Below, one piece after another: positions 25,401 through 37,400 of a stretch of DNA of 64,000 nt. Under the pieces are notes generated by a model. The model was not told where the DNA came from. It saw only the letters and a program-made list of their open reading frames with translations, and did not search any database. The first letter of the stretch is position 1; every line of letters starts with the position of its first letter. The DNA comes from Tachypleus tridentatus. Taxonomy: Eukaryota > Arthropoda > Merostomata > Xiphosura > Limulidae. The stretch spans positions 167,937,310-168,001,309 of the forward strand of contig NC_134837.1 of assembly GCF_004210375.1 (NCBI RefSeq), given 5' to 3'. Position numbers and translations under genes: made by a program.

Positions 25401-28400
25401 CAAACTAAATGTCTGAGGTTTAAATAGGGCAAGTCTCATTCAAAATGCTGAGTAACGATCTTCTAATCAAGTGCACCTGGTGTGATACACCTGTGTGTAA
25501 GTTGAGCCATTTTAAGTGGGAATAAATTTGGGGGTGTCCTAACTTTTTCTCAGTTAGAATATACATTTTTGTCGATTACATTTTACAGATGATCTTGAAA
25601 ATTCTTTTCTTCAGTTTTAATTGTTTAGTTATATTCCTATAGTCTCTCAATATTGTTAAAATTGATATTAAATATCTATATATCCAAAAATGTTACAAAA
25701 ATACACAGGCTTTCATAGCGTGTTTTAACTTTTTCACATGACTGTATACATATATTTATATTGCTGCATTAACATTACTATAAAATAACACAACCTGATC
25801 AACTTTTGCTGGAAAACCAGTTATAATTCTTTTTAACGCATTGTGTTTTCGTCTCTATGAATGCAATTATTTAAACATTTTAGAAAGAAGATGCAGGAGC
25901 AAGCCACGAGCCTGGCGTGATTAATCTTGCATTCTCTTACCTGTACGAAGGAATCAAACAGAGGAAATCAGAAGATTTTGTTATCCATTCTTCCTACCTA
26001 GAAATTTATAACGAACACGTGGGTTTAATAGTGTTTATTTGGTTATTTATTATATTCGCAAATTAATAATACTGGTAGATGGTGAAAGTTTACGTCACAA
26101 ATATGTTCAACGTGTCATTAAAATGTTTAGACATAATGAGAATATTAAGATGTTAAACAACCCAGTAGCATTTACTCTAGTGTGTAATTCTCTTTGTTCA
26201 GATATTGTTTTTACCAAGTTAAAACAGATACATGAACATATAGAACACATGTATCTTGAAATGTGTTGCAGAAAAGTACATAAAGCTTCCTTTAGCGGAA
26301 ACATTTCTTAATTTAAAGGATGTAATTTTGAATCGTCAAACCTCGACCTTCTGATGTGGGCCTGATAGGTTCCACAAGAAAGAGACAGAAGTGTAAAAGG
26401 TACATAAATAAGATAAAATAAAGCGCTGAGAATGTTTAGAAAGTGTATTTTGCAAATTATTCATTCATTAACTCTCTAGAACTTAGATCTGTAACTTCTA
26501 TCTGACAGTCATCCAGGTTTTTGCCTACATATTTTAGGATATATTAAGATAAAATAAAAGGTATATTCAAACCTAGTGTTAAAACTGATGCTTGGACCAT
26601 TATCCGCACAAACTTATTTTGTAACATTCATTTATATAAATTGACGTTATGTTGATATATTGGTGTGTGTATTGTGTCCTGGGTAGTATGAATCTCTATT
26701 AACAGTAGAAAAAAGTGAATTAAACGGTTTTTCTCTATAGTGGCATCTTATATTACATGAATATATTTTCACCAAGGCAAGACAAACCTTATTAGAACAC
26801 GTAAAGTAACGTGTAAATTTACAAAAGACAGTTAAAGAAGAGGTTATAAATTATATAATAACTAAACATAACAAAAGTATGTTTTTGCTATTTATTGATT
26901 TCGTAAAATCTTAATTAACCAGAAATACATATTTACCTCCGTGAGACGAATTAAAGAGAAGATCCAAAAGTAAAAAGTAGTCTTCATCTGAAAATAAATT
27001 TATATTTCCTGTAAATTTAAAAGTATTAATAAAATATTTAACTTATTTCTATTTGAATTTATTTAATAATAAGTTATTTTAAATGTATTGGAATTAAATA
27101 TAACTTTTACATGTTCTGAGCAAAATTAACAAGCTCAGCAACTAAAGAAATCAAAATAATAATTTTAATTTAGTTACTTTGAATATGGTAGGTAAGGAAT
27201 TGGAGGATTGCCAGTTCTGGCAAAAAAAAAAGAAAAAGTGGTATCCAAGCATAGCATTGATTTTCTGTCTTCTTTTATTAATACAGGAATTAAAAAAATA
27301 TCGCTTGATTCGATTCAGTTTACAAAGAAACAAGAGAGTCAGGAAACTTTTTAGTTGTTTACCTTCTAGTTAATATTTTCTTTTCTACTGTATCCAAGAA
27401 GATATCACTATAGCTTTACAAATTGCGAAAAACAGGTAAATGACGCTAATGTCTTTAACTGGCCGATAAAAATGTTATATCTTTTACGACGTTACATGAG
27501 AAGGGCCAGCATTTCATAACAAGCATCGTTATTGATAAATCTGATATCTACCTTTTAGTATGCAGTATTTTATTCAAACCAGTTTTACTTGGAGTCTAAA
27601 TTGAGTCGGGTGAAAGGTAAAAAATCTCGAAAAACAAACGTTGCTGACTGATTCGCTGATCCTGAGAAAGACAACTGCACAACATCTATGCACACTGAGG
27701 CTTCGTAGCTTTAAATATATAACAAAGATTATGTCTCATTTTGAATCATGTGTCCAGTCTGTGTATTTTCTTACTAGAAAACTAAGTAGCTTAACTAGAC
27801 TAAAATTGACTTCACAGTTTTACTGACTTATCATCCCATTATAAAACAAGCATGTTTAATACTAAAGCAGAAACCAGTTTCACTTTAGAATGCCACGAAA
27901 TATCTACAGAAGTTAAATTTTGGTGCTGTAACCCGAGGACTTATTGCAGAGTTTTATGTGTTTGCTAATGACTCTTGCTTCATCTATTTGCAGTTTCAAC
28001 AAGTTTAAAGCAAGGCTGCTGGCTAAAAATTGGCATATTTCTAAAACAAAACTGCTCTACCAAGAAAAATAAGTTGCACGAGAGAGATGAGTGGTCTAAC
28101 AAAATCGTGTTCTGATGCTACAAAGGCTTCTAACATTGATAACCCTACAGCCACAGGCTCAGTTAATATCTTGTTGGCTCAGACGAGTAGATCAAACATT
28201 GGTCCAGAGAATTAATCTTGGGCAAAAGAAGCATGGACGATGAGGAGGAATGATACCTGTTGATTGCAAGAACACTTTGGGGGACCTCTACTGGTCTTCC
28301 AGGACCAGAGCTCGAAACCTGATCGAAACCAATTATAACCAGTCAAGAGGAAACGCAACTACTATTGGTGAATAACCTCTGCCTATCACAACTATTTCAC

Positions 28401-31400
28401 CAGCAGATTGGAGAGTAGACACGCATGAGTAAAACTGTGAACCATCACGATTATTGAGTGTTGGAAGGTATCTTTGAATGATGATCATGACAGTTAATAA
28501 AACCAGCTGTCATTAAGGGCTACATGACGAGTTGCTACGAGCAATTCAAACTTTGTCCCTGCTGGACCGGGAACAGACTGCTCTTCCAAGCGTCATAGTC
28601 CCTGATTGTGTTTATATCTTGTACCTGCAACATTGTGTTTCTGGTTTTAAAGATTTTATGGAACATCTATATATAATTGGCAAATGCTTCTTTATTACCA
28701 ACAAGAAACCTTGACACATTTGGTTGTTATACAGTTCTTATCCATTTCTTTAGTTTCGTAGTATAAGTTTATACTTTATATCAGTTTCTGATATTCATGT
28801 AGATATTTTTAACAATGATGAAACTGTCCACAGGTAATAATAGTTTAATCCACCGTGTCTAAGTTTTGTATAATATATTATTCTCTTTAGAAAAAAATAA
28901 AAATAATGTTAACACGAGTGAAGAACGTTCCTAATGGTATCATAGTGCAGATGACTGGCCTATGTTGAAACTTTAACACAGGGTGTACATATTTCTATTA
29001 CCAAACAACGTATTAGTGTCTTTGTAAATTTATTTCAAAAAAGTAAATTTTAACCAGATATTTCTAATTCTCAAAGTTAAATCTAACCATCTATTTGTTA
29101 CACTTGCACGCTTTCGATTTATAATATGACTTCAAAGAGAAGAATGATTTCCGTTTACCATAGCATCTAAGGATCTAATGCTATTCAGTTTTTTTTTTCA
29201 GTAAAATTAATTTGAAAAGTTGAAGAGCATCTCTGAACTTGGATGGTTGAAATAATTTTCAATCAGTCTATTTTTAGCTCTCTTATCTTAATTTACAAGT
29301 TCTGAAACTTTAATTCTGGATTAAAACAGGCATAATATTAATCAAATGATACTAAATAAAATTCCAGGTCTTAGATCTGCTAAATCCTTCTCCAAAACAT
29401 CTGCCGGTGAGATGGTCTAAAGACAAAGGTTTTTACGCAGAGAACTTGTTTGCTGTGGAATGCGAAGATGAAGGTGACCTCCAGGGAGTTTTAGAAGAAG
29501 GTAAGATATTTATCTAAGTTAGAAACACAAATGTACTTAGTATGTATATTTGATGAGACGAGAATTCGAACCCGCGACCTTCAGATTACGAGTCGAGTAC
29601 CTTATCCATCTGGCCATGCTTGGCCAGCTGGAGATTATCAGAAGAGAAATGCCGGGAAGACTCTCTTAGTCGAATACACTTGTGTTTTTGCACCGTATTA
29701 ATGCCTGTGAAAAACAAGTAAAGTATTAGTGCAGCTCTATGTTTGGGAATCATTACCAAAACAAAAATCTTTTGTTGAAATAGATTTAAGATACCATTTA
29801 ACTGTAGGAAGTGGACGACTGTTCTTTACAAGAAGAACAGGCGTGTATGTAAGAACACAATTATTTTGTAACTTAATCTTTTACCCATAGGCATCAATAT
29901 CTACTACACGTAATAGATTCTGGTGCAATGTGTAGCATATTCCCGGGAAAGGAAATTTTAAATAGGGAATGTCAGTTAAATAGGGAATGGTTTAAGTTTC
30001 TAGTGGTTTTCCGTCATATTTGACGAACTTTTCGACTAGTCTTATTTAAAATAAGCTTCACGTAATCAAGTAGCTTCTTATGTTTTTTTTCCTGTGATTT
30101 TATGACAGCTTTTGAATTACCTCTTTGAGTCATGATAAGTTCGACAGATATTTTATAGTTTATGTTATTGTGTGCTTATTAGATTACTTTTATTGCCTAT
30201 GTGTAGAAAACTGTGTAGATATGATTGGGTTACATAGTTATGAAACTGGGTGTATAAAAGAAGAATTCAGATGGTTTTAACTGCTTAAGATAACGTGTAA
30301 CAGGGAGCAAGTCGACAACACCCACTGTCCAAACGGTTCTGTACTGTTCTTTAAACCAAGCAACATGATTGACTACCACTTTTCTAATAGGTCCCCAGAC
30401 TAAAGTATGAAGCGTGTTCAATACGTTTACAGGTCGAAACTTGAACGTTTTAATACATAACCCAGCATATTAATCACTCCCAACGCTTTTATAAAAATGA
30501 AATATTGCGAAAAACAAAGAAGTCAGTGCATACACTTGCTCTAATTATTATTTATCTGATTAAAATGTTATATTTTACTTTCGATTGCATAATGGTAACC
30601 TAAAAGAAAGTTTTATTATTGAGGTAATCGATTATGTTTCGTTGTGTTAAGCTTGTCAACAAGTGTTGAATATTTCTGAAATTTGTATCAATGAGTTACA
30701 GCTGTTTTGATACATATGCGAAAGTCTTATATAACTAAACGTTTTTGCGATTACCTTTTAATTTACAGAACACTAAACGTACGCTTTTCCTATAATGAAC
30801 TCCAGTGAACTTAAATAAATTTAATAACTTTTAAAATATGAGCTTTTATTTCACATTTTATTGGAATATTAGAATTTTCACAAAAACAATTTTTTTTTTA
30901 GAAATTTTCAACCGTGTTATTTGAAACAGTTCTCGTAAAAGTAGTTTATTTTGTCAAGTATTTTAAAACTATTTGTTTAACAGATACGTAATCAGTAGAC
31001 TTCTTTCGACTCTAATCTAAACAGAGTTGTTTGAACGAATATTTTCGGACAAGCTATTAAAACTATTTGCTTTTTAAAGCTATTCTGATTGGTGTTTTCT
31101 GTCGTTATGATTTTGCTTTTAAACATCACTGTCTTAACTGTTCCTTACCCATTTTTTTCTTTTGAACGACAGCAAAACGAACATTTAATGAATTTTGTAT
31201 ATAAAACAACTAGATGCACTTACTGAACTTTATACTGAAATTATTTCAGGATCTAGTTCTTAACACCCTTAAAATCTGTTATTTTGTTTACTTTAGGAAA
31301 GAAAAACCGACAAGTGCGAAGCCATAACATGAATGAACATTCCAGTCGGAGTCACACTCTCCTAGTGCTGACACTAACAGCAGAGACTCGAGACCCTGAC

Positions 31401-34400
31401 GATCCACACACCTTCATCCGTAGACAGGGCAAGCTGTCTCTCGTAGACCTCGCAGGTTCTGAAAAAACGAAGAAAACCAACAGTAAAGGAGAAACTTTGG
31501 TGGAAGCCAACAACATTAACAAATCTCTGTTAGTTCTTGGTAAGATGTTTAGATAATATTTAGAGGACAATAAAATGTTACTAGTTTTTAGCTCATAAAA
31601 AAAGACCTAGGATAATAACAGAACAGTCAGTAAAGTGAAAAATCTTACATCTCTTGAAAATGTTTTTAAAAGTCAATTGGTTTGGTTTGTTTTGAATTTC
31701 ACGCAAAGCTACACGAGGACTATCTAGGTTAGCCGTCCCTAACTTAGCAATGTAAGGCTAGAGAGGGAAGGCAGCTAGTCATCATCACCCACCGCCAACT
31801 CATGGGCTACTCTTTTACCAACGAATAGTGGGATACCAACGTCACTTATAATGTCCCCATAGCTGAAAGGGATAGCATGTTTGGTGCAACAGAGATTCGA
31901 ACCTGCGACCCTCAGATTACAAGTCAAGTGCCTTAACCACCAGGCCATGTCGGGCCTTAAAGTCAAGATTATTCTATATGTCAGCCAATATTCTCTAACT
32001 TTACAGTGCTTATTTCTTTCAGGGAATTGTATATCGGCTTTGGCTGATCCGAGAAAAAGAAGTGGACACATACCGTACAGAGACAGCTGTTTAACCAAAC
32101 TTTTGGCTGAAAGTCTTGGCGGTGGAGGAATGGCACTTATGGTATGTTTTCTTCTTCTTTCAATCTATAAAGCATTTTACTGTCATTTTTTCTTAGACTA
32201 ATCTGATATGAATGAAACATTAATCAACCTGTTGGATTTATAATTTATTCCTTTCAGTATCAGTTTGTAACTTTAGTCTTTTACTCTTAATGCTTATTTT
32301 TGATAACAACCTAATACAGCTATTTGTGTTCTTTAGATCGCTTGTGTTTCTCCAAGTAGAACTAATGCACCGGAAACCATCAGCACTCTTCGATATGCTT
32401 CCCGAGCTAAGCGAATCAAAACTAAACCCATTGTGAGAATGGTAAAAAAACTGTTGTAGTGAGATATGTAATAGAAAAAAATAATAGAAAAGCATTGATA
32501 TGTTTTAAAATCCAGTTAATATTATGCAGTAGTTATATATAAAACATGTTAACCTTTTGTTTTTTTACAAACTCATAACTTGTATTACACTACATAAAAG
32601 TGGATACTCGGATATTCAAGTTTTCAAACAAAATATTCTGTTCTACACATATAACGAGCTTATAAAGACTTTTTGTCGCGAATTAATACTTTAAGACAAA
32701 TTTTATTTAACGTTTTGTTAAAATTAAACGGCTTATGATAGCTCTAACTTTTTACCTTGATATAAATGAATATTTTATATTAGACTGGACCAAGTTCAAA
32801 CGTTTTCTGAGTTTAAGAACAACTGATAATCAAATTACATGACTCATAATTAACACATTCTCTTATGACCAATACTTTGTCTATCAGGATCCCAGGGAGC
32901 AATTGATCATGAGTCTGAAAAGAGAAGTGAAACTTTTAAGAATGGAAAACACTTACTTAAGACAACAGGTAATTTTGTATTCAGTGAAACTGTTGCTAAT
33001 TAGTTAGTATTAAATATATGATTATAAGAGCTTGTAGCTGTAGATCAGTACAACAAATAAAGTCGATATACAACGTATCTGTAATCTTGCAATGCCACGT
33101 TTATAGGTCATCAACTGTCAGAGTACAACGTTTACTTTTAGATGCAGAACGAGAAACAATGAGACACGTTTTAATATTACATGTACATTACTTAAATGAA
33201 ACGTTTAAAGGGGAGTTTGAGCTCTTTCTTCATGATGACTTCCATGAGACTGTTCTGGGGCCCGGCATGGCCAAGCGTGTTAAGGCGTTCGACTCGTAAT
33301 CCGAGAGTCGCGGGTTCGAATCTCGGTCGCACCAAACATGCTCGCCCTTTAGCCGAAGTGGCGTTATAATGTTACGTCAATCCCACTATTAGTTGGTAAA
33401 AGAGTAGCCCAAGAGTCGACGGTGGGTGGTGATGATTAGCTGCCTTCCCTCTAGTTTTACACTGCAAAATTAGGGACGGCTAGCGCAGATACTCCTCGAG
33501 TAGCGTTGCGCGAAATTTAAAAGAAACAAACAAGATACTGTTCTGAACGGGGCGAGAATGTTTGGCGCAGATTATGCAAGCACGTTACTAACAAATGAAA
33601 TATCCCTTCAAGAACTACTCGAAGCAATAAAAAAAAAAGCACCAGGTGAAGATGAAATACAAGCTATCCTTCTAAAAAATGGCACTCCGAAATTGTTTGA
33701 CCACCTAAATTCACTTTTTAACTTATCTCTATCCTCAGGATACATCCCAGTTTCTTGGAAGCTTGCAAATATATTAATGTTCCATAAGGAAGGAAAGCCA
33801 GTAAATAAACCTAATAGCTACCGACCAATCAGCCTGACCAGCTGTGTAGGCAAGATTTTTGAAAGAATAATCAGTAATAGACTCTCCACATTCTTGGAGA
33901 TAACATCAAAATTACCAAAAGAACAAATTGGATTCAGGAAATTTAGACAAACGACAGACCACCTAATCAGATTAACCGAAATCATAATAGATAGCTTCAG
34001 TAAAAAAGAATGTACTGTCGCTTGCTTCCTTGATATCGAGAAAGCATTCGACACTGTATGGCACGATGGTCTAAGGTTCCGTATGAATGAAATAGAACTA
34101 CCGCGAGGAATTAATCGCTGGTTATCTAACTTTTTGGAAAATAGAAAGTGTAGAGTAAATGTTGAGGGTACTTTTTCTGAATACTTTACTCCTGAAGCTG
34201 GTGTCCCTCAGGGAGGGGTGGTTAGCCCTATACTCTTCATCATGTATGTAAACAATATGCCGCTGAAGAATCCTAATCATGGATTCTCTTCACAGTTCGC
34301 AGATGATGTGGCAGTCTGGAAAAGTGCCGCAACACTTACGATAGCAGCCACTAACATACAACCGCAACTAAATAGAACAAGTGAATACTGTCAAAAATAT

Positions 34401-37400
34401 AGAATAAAAATAAACACAGCAAAAACACAACTCGTAGTCTTTACGAAATTGACAAAACACAAAACAACAACAGCCAGAATTATATATGAATGGCACACTA
34501 CTTCAGACTGCCCCATCGGCAAAATATTTAGGTCTGACTTATGATTCAAAACTAACTTGGATCAATCATGTGAACGAAATTAAAAATAAAGTCTGGCGAA
34601 GAACTAACTATGCTAGAAGTCTAACTGGTAAAAACAGTGGAGCATATACAGATAACATACTAAAAATCTATAAAACATATATTAGACCTGTAATAAATTA
34701 TGCAGCTCCAGCATGGATAACTGTAAGCAATAAAATAATTAAAACCAAACTACAAACAATCCAAAACACACTCCTCACAACTGTATACAGAGTTCCAAGA
34801 ACTACATCATCTCAGTTCATTCACAAATACTCGAACATACCAACCATACCAGATAGACTACTACATAATACAATAATGTACTTTAATAAGAATTGAATGA
34901 AAAACGAATTACTATGCGAACTAGATAGGTACCTCGTACATGATGAAGCTAGTCCTAAATATCTCTCCCCAGTTAACTTATATTTTAAATATAAAAATAA
35001 ATAAAAAAAGAAAAAATATATATATAAATTTTAAATAACAATAAAATAATAATAATAATAAAAATATATATACATATATATATATGTATTAAACAATAAA
35101 AAAAATGCTACCAACAAACTTGACATTCTGCTGATAGAATAAAATAATCACTATATATGAGCCACAATACATGGACATTGCCCTGAAAAGGATCAAAATA
35201 ATATTCAGTTCTACAATTATAAATACCAATTCGTCAAGAACATAAGTACGGGGAGGAGGAAGAGGTCACAGAGAACCTGACCCTCCAGGGTATGAACGTT
35301 TCTTACCCAAACATCGAGAGAGATTCGACAGATTTCTGAACGGGGTAATGTACATTCCAATGGCAGTGCTCTATGAGGGATAATACATGTACTCATGGTA
35401 ATGTTCTAGAGGGGGACATGTACGTACTCATGGCAGAAAATACTTGAAAACTAAAACTAAGAGGGTTTGTAAAGATTAGTGATAGTAATATATATATATA
35501 TAGTAATATATTCTAAAATGCACACAGATTTAAGGCTTTTATCTTAAGCTGAAAATTTGCAGGAGTAAAATTATTTATGGTGCTAAATTTTGTTTCGTTT
35601 ATAGTAATCAAGTTATGGTCAGTATTTATAGATTAATTTGAAATATTTTTGTTAGACAAACCGAATCCCCTTAAAGGATAATGGAGAAGAAGGTTTTAGA
35701 TATGTCTATGTTCCTTTTTATTCAACTATGGACTTTAATAATTATTTACTAAAAATAATTGGAATATGTATTTTTTCGAAACGGAGTAGTAGAACTATTG
35801 TGATTAATCCCTGATATTGCAAATAACTTTGCCACAGATGATACAATACATTTTGTTATGAAAAATACAAATGTGCTAATATCCTCGTTGTTAAGTACAA
35901 TACACTCAGACAATCTTAGCAATTAGGATTAAGTATCAAATGTGAATAAATGCAAATTATAGAAACTTAATTATAAAATCTCAGACTACTTTGACTAAGT
36001 AATGCCTGCATTTAGTGTTTTTAATTACTAATGTAACGTAAATATTATAGAACAAAAACAATAAAACAGTCACCAACTAAACTTATTTAGTTGTCAGGCG
36101 TCTTTCGATATCGATTCCTATATTATGAAAAAAAATTAAATATATAAATTTAATTTATAAACTTAACCAATAAGCTTAAATAATGTTATTATTCTAAATA
36201 ATGTAACAATAATATTCAGTTTGTAAATGTTTTACAGACAAATTTGGTGAATGGGATTAATGTAATTATGAACCAAGGAGGAAGAGAAATCACTATTGAA
36301 GGTAAGTTTTGATTTCTAAGATGTTTTTCAGTGTTAAAACTTCAGTTGATTTAACTTAAAATAGATAAAACAAGAGATGTATACAAAAAAGTATTTTAGT
36401 CTTAAAATCTACGTTTCCCTAGGTTTACTTAACATCGTTAGGTGAATACAACTGTATTCAGTTGATTCAGTTTTTAAGCCAACTCATCTTGATATATTTG
36501 AAGTATATTGTTGTAAATGGTACATCAATTCGTTCTGGTTTTAAAACAGTTTTGTCAATTTGAAATCGACTCATCTGTACGTAGCCTAACTCTTTTAGAC
36601 GTAGAGCTGATTCATTAATCTGTAGTTGTGATACGTATTTTTGTTTTCAAGATAGTTATTGTGCTGTGGTTGATTTAAGATTCCTTCTTCTTTTAGTAAG
36701 GTTTACCTTTCTTGTTATGAGGCCAAATCTTGTAATTCCATTTTTTTCTAGATGTAAACTAGATTTTAATAGATAAAAAGGTAGTTTATTTTCACTTGTA
36801 ATATTAATCTTTCATAAGACGTTTCTGACAAGTTAAAGTAAAATACGCAGCATACTTTTCCGCTATTTTAAAATTTCCTTTCTGACGCAGGATACTTGAT
36901 GTTATGATAACAAGAGAACTTTTTCTTGGTTTTAGAATCAGATGGTGAGTCGGTCAAAAAGTGGCATAAGTTTCTGTGTTTTTAATTCTTTTTGTATGTT
37001 TATTTTACGAACGTTATTGTAAGTAAAAGGAAATATACAAATAAGGCACATAAATCAGTACCTTTTATATCCTAGAATGATAAAATAAATCAATAGTAGA
37101 TGCGACTTTATAATATACAATGTAAACAACACAATATAACAATATTTCTATATTATTTCCAGGTTTCAGTTTTAAGGTAGAATTTAAAATATTTCTGCAC
37201 TGCTTTTTTCTGTATTTCTTTAAAAATAAAATAATTTTTCCACGTTTTATTATTTGCTTCTCAGATGGTTCCATAGGAAATCAAAAAGAATTAGAAAAAG
37301 ATCTAACTACCATGGTTGCCAATTACATGCAAGAAAATGAAAATCTCAGGTAAATCCACGTTTTAGTTTAGCTAACTTTGATTACAATGTTTCATCAAAA

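Noticed and set aside
26039-26311. 90-codon frame in intron 6
   Set aside because: AT-driven codon content, overlapping open frame on the other strand, no motif or splice context.
35010-35100. Possible regulatory AT-rich element
   Set aside because: It is simple repeat at the 3' end of a LINE, as expected from its A-rich tail.
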